From contig CAJMQZ010000024.1 in the NCBI GenBank assembly GCA_905215595.1, forward strand, positions 1-22,588: 22,588 nucleotides of DNA, read 5' to 3'. Source of the DNA: an uncultured bacterium. Its GTDB lineage: Bacteria; Bacillota; Clostridia; Oscillospirales; Ruminococcaceae. The notes beneath the pieces are model-generated. The model was not told where the DNA came from, did no database searches, and was given only the letters and a program-made list of their open reading frames with translations. The translations under genes were made by a program, and so were the position numbers. Of this stretch, positions 1 through 8,067 are shown piece by piece; position 1 is the first letter of the stretch; each line of letters begins with the position of its first letter.

Positions 1-485
1 GTGGTGTTGCAGCCAAAGGCCTCCTGATTGAAGAAGTTGCCCCAGCGGCCGCAGCCCTGCCCGATGAGAAAGCCCATGGCGGTCAGGTCGAACATGGGCA
101 GAACCGGCACCTTGCGCCACTTGCAGGCCAGCCCGCCGAACAGAAAGCCGCCGATGATGCCGCCGTAGATGGCAAGGCCGCCGTCGCGGATGGCGATCAT
201 CTCCCAGATGCTCTGGTATTTGAACGGTGCCATGGCCACATAGTAGGCCCGGGCGCTGGCAATGCCCAGCACCACGCCGATCAGGATCACGTCCACCATG
301 CCGTCCGGGTCCACGCCGAACTCGATGCTGTGGCGGAACGCAAACACCAGCGCCAGGCACAGGCCCACGGCGATGCACACACCGTACCAATAGATATGGA
401 CCCCACCGATGGAAAAGGCCACCCGGTTCAGATGAAAGCTGAGGCCCAGGCCCGGGAACTGCACCAGATTTGTCAATTGCGTCAT
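1..485 (-). CDS. lgt: Prolipoprotein diacylglyceryl transferase, C-terminus cut by window edge
   Basis: Lgt is a membrane enzyme that moves diacylglycerol from phosphatidylglycerol to the lipobox cysteine of prolipoproteins. I translated 161 codons from the ATG at 485. Residues 141-158 read IGQGCGRWGNFFNQEAFG, the conserved Lgt signature containing the GRxGN core, and residues 100-113 (RDGGLAIYGGIIGG) match the conserved glycine-rich segment, with Tyr where many homologues have His. Hydrophobic spans lie near residues 32-50, 65-82 and 104-120, as expected for this polytopic protein. The ATG overlaps the TGA of the ymfH-like gene (ATGA, 4-bp overlap), so it is translationally coupled and last visible in the envelope operon. 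A full protein would be about 260-350 residues, so roughly half is missing to the left. The family call is confident; activity cannot be judged from a fragment. Confidence 0.93.
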   Translation of the reverse strand, partial: MTQLTNLVQFPGLGLSFHLNRVAFSIGGVHIYWYGVCIAVGLCLALVFAFRHSIEFGVDPDGMVDVILIGVVLGIASARAYYVAMAPFKYQSIWEMIAIRDGGLAIYGGIIGGFLFGGLACKWRKVPVLPMFDLTAMGFLIGQGCGRWGNFFNQEAFGCNT

Positions 486-1792
486 TCTTCTTCCTCCTCG
501 TCATCCTCCCCGGGGGCGGTGCCGTCGGGCTGGATGTACATGGTGGCCATGCGGTCGGTGCACAGGATGTGCTGCAGGGCCGCGTCCGCGTCCTCTGCCG
601 TCAGACCTGCCAGCATGGTGATCTGCTGGGCCACGGTCTGTCCGCTGAGGGCAAAGTCTGCCATCTGGCTGGCAGAGTCCTCCACGTTTTCCAGATTTTC
701 GATCAGCTGGCCGTATTTTTCGTTCTTGCACAGGGTAAACACTTCCCTGTCCACACCGGCGGCGCGCACCCGGGCAATCTCGTCCAGCAGCAGCTGGCGC
801 ACAGTATCCGGTACATCGCTCTCTCCGGTGAACAGGATGCAGCAGCAGCCGTCCACCCGCAGCACCTCGCCGCCAAAGCCGGGGTTCACAAGACCTTCGT
901 CATACAGGCGGCGGTACAGCGGCGACATCCCGCCCACGATGCAGCTGAGCACAAGGTCGTACAGCGCCTCGGTGCGCAGATCGTCCGCAGGCAACGGCTC
1001 TTCCTTAAAGCCTACGCCGAAGCAGGGCTTGGAAACCGGCATGGTCAGCGTTTTTTCCGTAGCGGCAAGGGTCATAGGCTCCGTGGCCCACAGCCGCTGC
1101 ACCTTCTGTGCCGGGCGGGGCTCCATCAGGCCGTGCCGCTTGCAGGCGGCAAGGATCTGTTCCATAGTGGTGTTGCCGGCCGCAGCCAGCACCATATTGC
1201 CCGGGGCATAAAAAGCCTTGCAGCTGTCGTACAGCATGGCGGGCGTGATCTCGGCAATGCTCTCCACCGTGCCCGCGATATCGCTGCGGATGGGGTGGCT
1301 GTGGTACAGGCACTCAAACAGGCCGGTGATGAGCCGCCAGTCCGGGCTGTCATCGTACATTTTGATCTCCTGTCCGATGATGCCCTGCTCCTTGGCGATG
1401 GTCTGCTCGGTAAAGTAGGGGTGGCCTACCATGCCCAGCAGCACGTCCAAGCTTTCGTCCAGCTGCTGGGTAGCGGTGAACAGGTAGCAGGTGCGGTCAA
1501 AGCTGGTAAAGGCGTTGGCGTTGGCACCGGTCTTTGCGTACTTGGCAAAGGCGTCACCGTCCTCGTCCTCGAACATTTTATGCTCCAGAAAATGTGCCAC
1601 ACCCGCCGGCAGATGCACCGTTTGGCCGTTCAGGCAGAAATCCCGGTCGATGGAGCCGAACTTTGTGGCATAGATCACATGGGTGCTGGAATAGCCCGGC
1701 ATAGGGCGCACCAGCACCGTCAGGCCGGAGGGCAGGGTCTGCCACTGGTCGGCCACGGTCTTTTCCAGCAGGGTCTGGTTATTCTGCGGCAT
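482..1792 (-). CDS. ymfH: M16 family zinc metalloprotease, YmfH-like (catalytic partner)
   Basis: Pitrilysin/M16 family protease, about 436 residues, the single-unit size seen in bacterial paired M16 proteins. The inverted zinc motif HFLEH is at residues 67-71, in the context VAHFLEHKMFED, and an IIGQEIKMYDDSPD segment about 70 residues later supplies the likely third zinc-ligand Glu. The KFGSIDRDF segment near residue 45 resembles YmfH proteins. The start was set at ATG 1792, not the upstream ATG at 1801, because AAAGGAGG (1809-1802) lies 9 nt before 1792 but directly abuts 1801. The protein ends in an acidic tail (EDDEEEEE). It overlaps the ymfF-like gene by 14 bp and lgt by 4 bp. No signal peptide is visible, so it is probably cytosolic. 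YmfF/YmfH pairs have been linked to elongation factor P modification in Bacillus; that role here is inference. Confidence 0.9.
   Translation of the reverse strand: MPQNNQTLLEKTVADQWQTLPSGLTVLVRPMPGYSSTHVIYATKFGSIDRDFCLNGQTVHLPAGVAHFLEHKMFEDEDGDAFAKYAKTGANANAFTSFDRTCYLFTATQQLDESLDVLLGMVGHPYFTEQTIAKEQGIIGQEIKMYDDSPDWRLITGLFECLYHSHPIRSDIAGTVESIAEITPAMLYDSCKAFYAPGNMVLAAAGNTTMEQILAACKRHGLMEPRPAQKVQRLWATEPMTLAATEKTLTMPVSKPCFGVGFKEEPLPADDLRTEALYDLVLSCIVGGMSPLYRRLYDEGLVNPGFGGEVLRVDGCCCILFTGESDVPDTVRQLLLDEIARVRAAGVDREVFTLCKNEKYGQLIENLENVEDSASQMADFALSGQTVAQQITMLAGLTAEDADAALQHILCTDRMATMYIQPDGTAPGEDDEEEEE
493..499 (-). promoter_or_regulatory. Ribosome binding site of lgt inside the acidic tail of the upstream gene
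   Basis: On the minus strand GAGGAGG is followed by 7 nt (AAGAAGA) and the lgt ATG at 485. These bases are the Glu codons of the C-terminal poly-Glu tail of the upstream M16 protease, so one stretch encodes the tail and binds the ribosome for lgt. Confidence 0.8.
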
Positions 1793-3080
1793 GGGCAGCA
1801 TCCTCCTTTGTAAGCAGATAGCTGACCGAGAGGGTCAGGCGGCGCAGGATATCCCGCACCTCGTCTTTGGTCACGGCGCGTAGAGCATTCCGCGCCTGCT
1901 CCGGGCTCTGGATGGGTGCAGCGCTGTTGGCACCGGCGCGCAGCACCTCGATGTAGTACCAGCTTTCGATGCCGCCAAGGCTGTCCTCTACCCCGTTCAT
2001 GCCGCTGAGCAGCCCCCGGCGGCAGTCCTCGAATTCCTCGTCGGTAATGGGGCCGGTGCACAGGTCGGCAAGTTCCTTCAAAATTGCCTGCTCTGCGCGG
2101 GCGGCATCGGCGTGCTCCACACCGCTGTTCACCGCCATGCTGCCGGTAAAGCTTTGGAAGGAGGAGGAGCAGTAGTAGCACAGATGGTCCCGTTCCCGCA
2201 CGTTGAGGAACAGGCGACTGGTCACGCTGCCGCCGTACAGCGCCATGGCAAGGCGCACCGCTGCCAGCTGCTGCGGCTGCATGGGCTGCCCCAGCGTGAA
2301 CAGCATACACAGCTTTGCCTGCACCATATCGTAGTTTTCGGTCTTGTGCACCGGTGCTATGGTGGGCATGGCCATGTTTTCCACCAGCGGCAGCGGGGCG
2401 CGGTCGATGCAGACAAGTTCTGCCAGCAAAGCGTCCCGGATGGCGGCGGTCTGGGCGGCATCGCAGCCCAGCACCAGCAGCTCGATGTTGGCAGTACGCA
2501 GCATCTGCTGATAAGCGGCGGTCAGCATAGCCGGGGTAAGGCCGTCCACCTCTTCCAGATAACCCTCCTGCCGCACGCCTGCCGGGCTGTCACCAAAGAA
2601 CTCCCGGTTGGCCTGATGCAGGCAGTAGATACGTTTATCGTTGATTTCATCCTCAAGGCCCTTTTTCAGCATCTGCTTTTCAATGCTGACGGCCTGCGGG
2701 TCAAAGCAGCCGTCCACAAAATACGGGTGGAAGGCCGCGCCCAGCGCGATTTTGGTGTACTCGGCGGTCAGCGCCTCGCCTTCCAGCGCAAAGGCATCCT
2801 TGATGCCGGTCACACTGACGCAGAGATTGTGGTTGCAGCCCATAGGGCGGGCGTCCACGGTCAGGTCTGCGCCGTAGAGCTTTGCCAGCTTTTTGGTCAG
2901 CCGGGTCATATCCGGGCAGTCCGCATAGCCGCGCTCCATCACCAACGGCAAAAGCGCATGGGCAGTGGCCGTTTTACGCTCTGCCGGGAAGGCAAAGTGG
3001 ATGCTGATGCGGCAGCGGTTGAATTTAGAAGCCGGGTCGCAGGAAAGATGCACACCCGGCGCAATGAGAGTACGTTCCAA
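1779..3080 (-). CDS. ymfF: M16 family protein without zinc motif, YmfF-like (non-catalytic partner)
   Basis: A 433-residue protein with M16 fold features (paired alpha/beta domains, Y-W-rich second half) but no HxxEH. At the expected place the sequence reads HALLPLVMERGYADCPD (from residue 41), so the zinc site is degenerate. It lies directly upstream of the HFLEH-bearing paralogue and overlaps it by 14 bp. This is the usual arrangement for catalytic/non-catalytic M16 pairs such as Bacillus YmfF/YmfH. Translation appears to begin at TTG (3080), with AAGGG about 8 nt upstream; no better ATG was found. The gene follows the dacB-like gene by 42 bp on the same strand and probably shares its promoter. 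The product is predicted cytosolic. The family is confident; the symbol is assigned by analogy. Confidence 0.86.
   Translation of the reverse strand: MERTLIAPGVHLSCDPASKFNRCRISIHFAFPAERKTATAHALLPLVMERGYADCPDMTRLTKKLAKLYGADLTVDARPMGCNHNLCVSVTGIKDAFALEGEALTAEYTKIALGAAFHPYFVDGCFDPQAVSIEKQMLKKGLEDEINDKRIYCLHQANREFFGDSPAGVRQEGYLEEVDGLTPAMLTAAYQQMLRTANIELLVLGCDAAQTAAIRDALLAELVCIDRAPLPLVENMAMPTIAPVHKTENYDMVQAKLCMLFTLGQPMQPQQLAAVRLAMALYGGSVTSRLFLNVRERDHLCYYCSSSFQSFTGSMAVNSGVEHADAARAEQAILKELADLCTGPITDEEFEDCRRGLLSGMNGVEDSLGGIESWYYIEVLRAGANSAAPIQSPEQARNALRAVTKDEVRDILRRLTLSVSYLLTKEDAAHAAE
1802..1809 (-). promoter_or_regulatory. Shine-Dalgarno that decides the ymfH start
   Basis: AAAGGAGG on the minus strand sits 9 nt upstream of the ATG at 1792 and immediately next to the in-frame ATG at 1801. 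This makes 1792 the better start. The site lies inside the end of the upstream ymfF-like gene. Confidence 0.75.
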
Positions 3081-3122
3081 TGGTTATTCCCTTCTCTCTG
3101 TGCCGCGCACAGAGCATTTGAT

Positions 3123-3944
3123 TCAGTCTGCCCGCTGCAGGGCGATGAACTCTTCCAGGCTCAGGCCGCTGGCACGGATGGCAAGGGCGTTTTCCACCCC
3201 TACATAGCGCCAGTGCCACGGCTCGAACACGATGCCGGTGGCAGCCTGCCGGTCCTGCGGGTAGCGCAGGATAAAGCCGTATTCCGCCGCGTAGGCCGTA
3301 AGCCACTCGTAGGCGCGGGTCTCGGCAAAACTGGTGTCCTGCTGCGGATTGTCTGCGCTGAGGATATCTGCCGCGTAGCCGGTGCCGTGCTCGTTGGCGT
3401 TGGCGGCGGGCTGGATGGTAGCCGCCAGACGGGCAGCTTCCTCTTCGGACTTGCGCTTATCGCGGTAGGTCTGCACCCGGGCCTCGTAGGCGGCCTGACG
3501 GGTGTCGGCGTCCTGATAACCGGCCACAAGGGTCAGGCTGACCCCATCTGCCTGCGCGGCGGCAGCCATGCTGCGGTACTGCATGGCCGCTTCGGCCTCC
3601 AGCTGCTGGCCGGTAGCTTCGTCGGCGGTATCCAGCAGCGGAGCGGGCTCGGCGGCATAGGGCAGGTTGGCGTTCACCAGCGTAAGCCGGGCGTCTGCGG
3701 CGTTGAACACATAGTCCGTGCTGTCGTACACACTGGCTGCAAATACCTTTGGCCCGGCCAGCAGGCCGTGCACCTTGGGCAGCAGCCACAGGATGCCGCC
3801 GGTCAGCAGCGCCACCACTGCCGCGCAGCCGGCCAGAAACAGTACCCAGTTGCGGGCCAGCCGCAGCATTTTGCGGCGCTTCCATTGTTGATAGGTCAGG
3901 CGCTTATCAGCAGGCGCTCTGGTGGTACGGGTGGATTCACTCAT
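3123..3944 (-). CDS. Membrane-anchored D-Ala-D-Ala carboxypeptidase, VanY/DacB family (peptidase M15B)
   Basis: A 273-residue predicted zinc carboxypeptidase that trims the terminal D-Ala from peptidoglycan stem peptides. A basic cytoplasmic start (residues 1-31) is followed by one membrane span (about 33-56), so the enzyme domain faces outside. Catalytic landmarks are complete: a GYQDADTRQAAYE segment (142-154), the EHGTGYAAD motif (185-193) with zinc ligands His186 and Asp193, and EPWHWRYVG (241-249) with the catalytic Glu241 and zinc ligand His244. The start ATG has AAAGGAG about 9 nt upstream. It is the first gene of the envelope operon, driven by the strong promoter at 4005-4033. No vanS/vanR or ligase genes are nearby, so this looks like housekeeping wall maintenance and not vancomycin resistance. 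Confidence 0.9.
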   Translation of the reverse strand: MSESTRTTRAPADKRLTYQQWKRRKMLRLARNWVLFLAGCAAVVALLTGGILWLLPKVHGLLAGPKVFAASVYDSTDYVFNAADARLTLVNANLPYAAEPAPLLDTADEATGQQLEAEAAMQYRSMAAAAQADGVSLTLVAGYQDADTRQAAYEARVQTYRDKRKSEEEAARLAATIQPAANANEHGTGYAADILSADNPQQDTSFAETRAYEWLTAYAAEYGFILRYPQDRQAATGIVFEPWHWRYVGVENALAIRASGLSLEEFIALQRAD

Positions 3945-4004
3945 GCGGCGGGGCTCCTTTTCGGCATTATTGCAGCGCCGGTGCGCCGCACAGATTCAAA
4001 CTAT

Positions 4005-4033
4005 ATTATACACCCCTTTGCAATTTGTGTAAA
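4005..4033 (-). promoter_or_regulatory. Sigma-A-type promoter of the carboxypeptidase-M16-lgt operon
   Basis: On the minus strand TTTACA (4033-4028), a 17-bp spacer and a perfect TATAAT (4010-4005) lie about 60 bp before the dacB-like ATG. It begins just after the terminator of the lysC operon. Confidence 0.8.
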
Positions 4034-4046
4034 CGCCGCCGTGTGT

Positions 4047-4089
4047 AAAAAAATTATGACCCGCCCGCCCCCGGCAGGGAGCAGACAGG
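4047..4089 (-). terminator. Probable intrinsic terminator of the pheB-hom-thrB-lysC operon
   Basis: In minus-strand RNA, 4089-4077 pairs with 4072-4060 to give a 13-bp stem including four G-U pairs, with a UGCC loop. Six bases later there is a run of seven U (4053-4047). The G-U pairs make the fold specific to the minus strand. The gap before the U run makes it slightly non-canonical. Confidence 0.6.
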
Positions 4090-4113
4090 CCACAATTAAA
4101 AATTTTACGCAGA

Positions 4114-5313
4114 TCAGTCAAACAGCATATCGTGGATGGCACCGACAGCCTTATCGGCGTCTGCACGGTCGATGATGCAGGAGATCTTGATCTCGCTGGT
4201 GGAGATCATCTTGATGTTGATGTTGTTGTTGGACAATGCCTCGAACATCTTGGAGGCAACGCCGCTGTGGCTCTGCATGCCGGCACCCACGATGGAGACC
4301 TTAGCGCAGGTGGTGTCCACGCTCACGTCGTGGAAGTGTGCGCTCTCCTTCAGCACGCGCATGGCCAGGTCGGCTTCGCCCTCAGCGCAGGTAAAGCTGA
4401 TGTCCTTCTTGCCGTCGCGGCCGGTGGACTGCAGGATGATGTCCACGTTGATATTCTTCTGTGCCAGCAGACCAAAGATCTTAAAGCTCATGCCCGGCTC
4501 GTCGGGAACGTCGAGAATCGTGATAACAGCAACATCGGTGTCCTTGGCAACACCCTTGATCAGCATACCTTCCATGTCCTTTGTAACCTCCTTAACCACC
4601 GTACCCGGGATGGGATTCAGGCTGGAGAGCACCTCCAGCTCCACATTGTACTTTTTGGCCAGCTCCACGCTGCGGTTGTTCAGCACCTGTGCGCCCAGAG
4701 ATGCCAGCTCCAGCATCTCGTCAAAGGTGATTTCCTCCAGCCTGCGGGTGTTGCGCACCTTGCGCGGGTCGGCGGTGTAAACGCCCTCCACATCCGTGTA
4801 GATCTGGCAGCGGTCAGCGTGCAGTGCAGCAGCAATGGCCACAGCGCTGGTGTCGGAGCCGCCGCGTCCCAGAGTAGTGATGTCGTCCAGCTTGTTCAGT
4901 CCCTGGAAGCCTGCCACTACCACCACGCGGTTGCGCTCCAGCTCCGAGGAGATCCGCTCGGTCTCCAGCCGGGTGATGCGCGCCTTGGTGTAGGCACGGT
5001 CGGTGCGGAAGCCCGCCTGCCAGCCGGTCAGGCTGATGGCATGGCAGCCCAGCTCGTTCAGGGCCATGGCCAGCAGCGAAATGCTGATCTGCTCGCCGGT
5101 AGCCAGCAGCATATCCATCTCACGCGCCGAGGGGTTGTGGGTGATCTCCCCTGCCTTGGCGATCAGGTCATCGGTGGTGTCGCCCTGTGCGGACACCACC
5201 ACTACTACATCATTGCCCGCGTTGTGGGTGTTGGCCACGATGCGCGCTACGTTGAAGATACGGTCCCGGTCCTTCACCGAAGAACCGCCGAACTTCTGTA
5301 CGATCAACGCCAT
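4114..5313 (-). CDS. lysC: Aspartate kinase, monofunctional with two ACT domains
   Basis: Catalyses ATP-dependent phosphorylation of aspartate, the entry step to lysine, threonine and methionine (and diaminopimelate for the wall). 399 residues, normal for single-function enzymes. The kinase domain spans about 1-245: KFGGSS at 7-12, the MDMLLATGEQISI segment (66-78), TLGRGGSDTSAVAIAAAL (147-164) and YTDVEGVYTADPR (172-184) carry the expected substrate- and ATP-site residues. Two ACT domains follow (about 263-330 and 337-399) for allosteric feedback by lysine and/or threonine. It is the last gene of the operon, 96 bp after thrB. That spacer has a short hairpin (5337-5356) and a GAGGAGAG ribosome site. 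Confidence 0.96.
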   Translation of the reverse strand: MALIVQKFGGSSVKDRDRIFNVARIVANTHNAGNDVVVVVSAQGDTTDDLIAKAGEITHNPSAREMDMLLATGEQISISLLAMALNELGCHAISLTGWQAGFRTDRAYTKARITRLETERISSELERNRVVVVAGFQGLNKLDDITTLGRGGSDTSAVAIAAALHADRCQIYTDVEGVYTADPRKVRNTRRLEEITFDEMLELASLGAQVLNNRSVELAKKYNVELEVLSSLNPIPGTVVKEVTKDMEGMLIKGVAKDTDVAVITILDVPDEPGMSFKIFGLLAQKNINVDIILQSTGRDGKKDISFTCAEGEADLAMRVLKESAHFHDVSVDTTCAKVSIVGAGMQSHSGVASKMFEALSNNNINIKMISTSEIKISCIIDRADADKAVGAIHDMLFD

Positions 5314-5409
5314 ATCTTGTCACTCTCCTCTTTTTGCCCCTCGGAACTGCGAGGGGGTACGCCGGGTGGAAGCAGCAGGCAGTCTCCTTGCACTTCCTTT
5401 CCCCATTTA

Positions 5410-6315
5410 TCATTCCACGGTTGCGCCGGTGTTATCGGCATCCAGTCGCAGCAGTGTAAATGCTTCACATCCGTCCAGACCTTCCAGCAGCTCCAGACCC
5501 TTTTCCAGCTTGGAATAGAACTTTTCGGCCTCGACCTTTTCCGCCACTGCCATGACCGTGCTGCCTGCACCGGACACATACACGGCCTTTGCGCCGCACA
5601 GCCGCGCCATATCGAATACCTCGCGGGAGCCGGGCATCAGGGGCATCCGGTACTGCTGGTGCAGCTTATCCTCGGTGGCAATGGCCAGCAGGTCATGCCG
5701 CCCCTCGCAGAAAGCTGCGGGCACCAGCGCCGCACGGGACAGGTTATACACCGCATCCTTATGGGATACCTCCTTGGGCAGGGCAGCGCGGGCCGCCTCG
5801 GTCAGCAGCTTGTAGTCCGGCACGATGGCGGCAAAGCAGAGACTTTCGTCCACATTCCGCTTGACCGAATACACCTTGCCGTCCTCAAACACGCTGCTGG
5901 TCAGGCCGCCCAGCAGTGCCGGCGCCACGTTATCGGGGTGTCCCTCAATGGCAGTCGCCAGCGTGAGCAGCTCCTGCGTGTTGAGCACATCGCCCAGCAT
6001 CCGGTTGGCGCCCAGCAGACCCGCAATGATGCAGGCCGAAGATGAGCCCAGACCCCTCGCCATGGGGATGGGGTTCGTCTGGGTGATCTTGAGGGGCGGG
6101 ATCTGCTTGCCAACTTTTTCGAACAGCCCCTTGGCGGAGCGATACACGAGATTCGACTCGCCCCGGGGGATGCGGGTGCCGTCCGATGCCGAGATCTCCA
6201 GCACCTCGCTGTCCTCAAAGGTGACTGTGTTGTACAACGTAACTGCCAGACCCAGCGCATCGAAGCCGGAGCCTACGTTGGCGCTGGTGGCAGGAACCGA
6301 AACCTTGATCTTCAT
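5410..6315 (-). CDS. thrB: Homoserine kinase (GHMP family)
   Basis: Phosphorylates L-homoserine with ATP to O-phosphohomoserine, the substrate of threonine synthase. 301 residues, a typical length. The GHMP signatures are in order: PATSANVGSGFDALGLA (8-24), PMARGLGSSSA (84-94, the phosphate-binding loop), EGHPDNVAP (about 123-131) and VYVSGAGSTVMA near residue 244 (motif 3). The ATG at 6315 has AAGGA about 10 nt upstream. It follows hom by 18 bp and precedes lysC on the same strand. No threonine synthase (thrC) is in the window, so that step must be encoded elsewhere. Confidence 0.96.
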   Translation of the reverse strand: MKIKVSVPATSANVGSGFDALGLAVTLYNTVTFEDSEVLEISASDGTRIPRGESNLVYRSAKGLFEKVGKQIPPLKITQTNPIPMARGLGSSSACIIAGLLGANRMLGDVLNTQELLTLATAIEGHPDNVAPALLGGLTSSVFEDGKVYSVKRNVDESLCFAAIVPDYKLLTEAARAALPKEVSHKDAVYNLSRAALVPAAFCEGRHDLLAIATEDKLHQQYRMPLMPGSREVFDMARLCGAKAVYVSGAGSTVMAVAEKVEAEKFYSKLEKGLELLEGLDGCEAFTLLRLDADNTGATVE

Positions 6316-6333
6316 TGCCGCAGTTCCTTTCCG

Positions 6334-7569
6334 TTACACTTCCTCGGGCAGGCGCTTGAGCACCAGCTTCACGCTGCCGCCCACGGCCTCCACCTTGCGC
6401 GCGGCCTCTGCCAGCGCACGCTCGTCGGCGCGCTTCACAAAGTAGGCGCAGCCCTCGTACCGTTCATCCACCACCTTGCCGTAGCCGTAAATGGCTTCCA
6501 CCACAGCGGGTGCAATGCCCGCCACACGCACATAATATGCAGCGGGAGCCGGGTCGGTGAGCATGCCGTCCACCGGGTCCGCAGGCTGCCAGAACAGGCT
6601 GTCGTGCACCTGTGCGCCGTTTTTCAGGGCATCCACCACGTCTGCCACCACAGCGCTGGCGGTGGGCAGCTTGCCTGCGCCCTTGCCGTAGAACACCACA
6701 TCGCCCAGCATATCGCCCTTGACCAGCACCGCGTTAAAAACATCGTCCACGCTGGCCAGCTGGTTTGCCTTGGGTACCAGACACGGCTCTACACCGGCGG
6801 CCACGCTGCCATCCTTGCCAAGCTTCATCCATGCGATCAGCTTGATGACGCAGCCCAGCTTTTCGGCACTGGCCACATCGGCGGCGGTAATGGCGCGGAT
6901 GCCCCGGGTGGGAATGTTCTGGGGGTAGATCTGGTGGCCGCACACCATAGAGGACAGAATGGCAATCTTGCGGCAGGCATCGCGGCCGTCCACGTCATCG
7001 CTGGGATCTTTGGTCTCGGCGTAGCCCAGCTCCTGCGCAATGTGCAGCGCATCCTCAAAGCCAAGGCCCTCCCGCACCATCTTGGTGAGCATGAAGTTGG
7101 TGGTACCGTTCACGATGCCCTCCACCTCGGTGATGACGTTCGCCGCCAGGCACTGGTGCATGGGGGTGATGATGGGCGTACCGCCGCCCACAGAGGCCTC
7201 GAACAGGAAGGCACAGTCGTGCTCCTTGGCCAGTGCCAACAGCTCTGCGCCGTAGGTTGCCACCATCTCCTTGTTGGAGGTGCACACGCTGCGGCCGCTC
7301 TCCAGACACGCCTTGACGTAGGGGTAGGCAAAGCGGGTGCCGCCGATGGTCTCCACCACCACCCGAATCTCCGGGTCCTGCAGGATCACGTCAATGCTCT
7401 TGACTACCAAAGGCTCCACCGGGTTGCCAGTAAAATCCTTCGGGTCCAGAATGTACTTTACCTCCACCGGTTCGCCGGCCCGGCGGGAGACGCTTGCAGC
7501 ATTGTGGCACAGCACCTCGTATACGCCGCTGCCCACCGTGCCAAAGCCCAGAATTGCAATTTTAGCCAT
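6334..7569 (-). CDS. hom: Homoserine dehydrogenase
   Basis: NAD(P)H-dependent reduction of aspartate semialdehyde to homoserine. 411 residues. The Rossmann motif GFGTVGSG is at 8-15, TSNK at 97-100, the substrate-domain signature EGIVNGTTNFML at 150-161, and the catalytic pair Asp197/Lys201 lies in GRDACRK. After about residue 335 there is a short ACT-like tail, consistent with threonine feedback, but it is compact and its regulation is inferred. The ATG at 7569 has GAGGGAAA about 6 nt upstream. Second gene of the operon, 27 bp after the ACT-domain regulator. Confidence 0.96.
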   Translation of the reverse strand: MAKIAILGFGTVGSGVYEVLCHNAASVSRRAGEPVEVKYILDPKDFTGNPVEPLVVKSIDVILQDPEIRVVVETIGGTRFAYPYVKACLESGRSVCTSNKEMVATYGAELLALAKEHDCAFLFEASVGGGTPIITPMHQCLAANVITEVEGIVNGTTNFMLTKMVREGLGFEDALHIAQELGYAETKDPSDDVDGRDACRKIAILSSMVCGHQIYPQNIPTRGIRAITAADVASAEKLGCVIKLIAWMKLGKDGSVAAGVEPCLVPKANQLASVDDVFNAVLVKGDMLGDVVFYGKGAGKLPTASAVVADVVDALKNGAQVHDSLFWQPADPVDGMLTDPAPAAYYVRVAGIAPAVVEAIYGYGKVVDERYEGCAYFVKRADERALAEAARKVEAVGGSVKLVLKRLPEEV

Positions 7570-7596
7570 ACTCTCTTTCCCTCGTTTCCTGTTTTG

Positions 7597-8028
7597 TTAC
7601 AGGTTATACCCACAGCGCACACCCACGACCATGCGCTGGCGTGAAAGCTTTTCGGTCAGCTCCTCGGGGGACATCTGCATGGTGTCGGTGCGGATGGTGA
7701 CCGCTACCAGCGCAGCCCCGTTTTCCGGGGTGGACTGGTTGATGGTCACGATGCTGGCACCTGCGGCGCTGATGCCTGCCAGAAGGCTTTGCAGCGCGCC
7801 GGTCTCGTCCCGCAGGGTTGCCATGACCGTAATGACCTCACGGCCGTTCTCGGAATCAAAGATACAATCCTTATATTTATAAAACGCGCTGCGCGAAAGC
7901 TCTACGGCACGGGTCGCAGCCGAAATGCTGCGGGCTTCCCCGCTGGCCAGCAGCTCCTTGGCGCGTACCACCTTGAGAAAGACCTCCGGCAGCACCTGCG
8001 CATCCACCAGATAAAAACGGCGTTCCAA
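7597..8028 (-). CDS. pheB: ACT domain-containing protein, PheB/UPF0735 family
   Basis: A small protein of 143-146 residues. The first half (RRFYLVDAQVLPEVFLKVV, then an alpha-helical SISAATRAVELSRSAFYKYKD segment resembling an HTH-like helix pair) and a C-terminal ACT domain (about residues 67-143) match the PheB-like family found beside aromatic or aspartate-family synthesis genes in Firmicutes. ACT domains bind amino acids, so a ligand-sensing regulatory role is likely, but the mechanism is not established. Start choice: AGGTGA (8035-8040 region) lies 5 nt before the TTG at 8028, whereas the in-frame GTG at 8037 overlaps it. I chose 8028; the GTG would add three residues. First gene of the hom-thrB-lysC operon. 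Confidence 0.85.
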   Translation of the reverse strand: MERRFYLVDAQVLPEVFLKVVRAKELLASGEARSISAATRAVELSRSAFYKYKDCIFDSENGREVITVMATLRDETGALQSLLAGISAAGASIVTINQSTPENGAALVAVTIRTDTMQMSPEELTEKLSRQRMVVGVRCGYNL

Positions 8029-8067
8029 CTTGTTCACCTCTCAAACACAAGTGTTCTTGCAGAAAAT

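Noticed and set aside
3123..3944. Carboxypeptidase considered as a VanY resistance gene
   Set aside because: No vanS/vanR, vanH or ligase genes nearby, and the neighbours are general envelope genes.
2112..4175. Long plus-strand open frame (687 codons) opposite ymfF and the carboxypeptidase gene
   Set aside because: It is the antisense shadow of well-supported genes: His/Gln/Gly-rich composition, no recognisable domain, no ribosome site. GC-rich DNA commonly leaves such frames open.
5337..5356. Hairpin CCCCTCG/CGAGGGG between thrB and lysC considered as terminator or riboswitch
   Set aside because: On the transcribed strand it is followed by A, not U, and the whole gap is 96 nt, too small for a lysine riboswitch or T-box. 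It may only be a minor intercistronic stem.
4132..6045. Long plus-strand open frame (637 codons) opposite lysC and thrB
   Set aside because: Antisense shadow of two genes with full motif sets; His-rich, low-complexity-like product.
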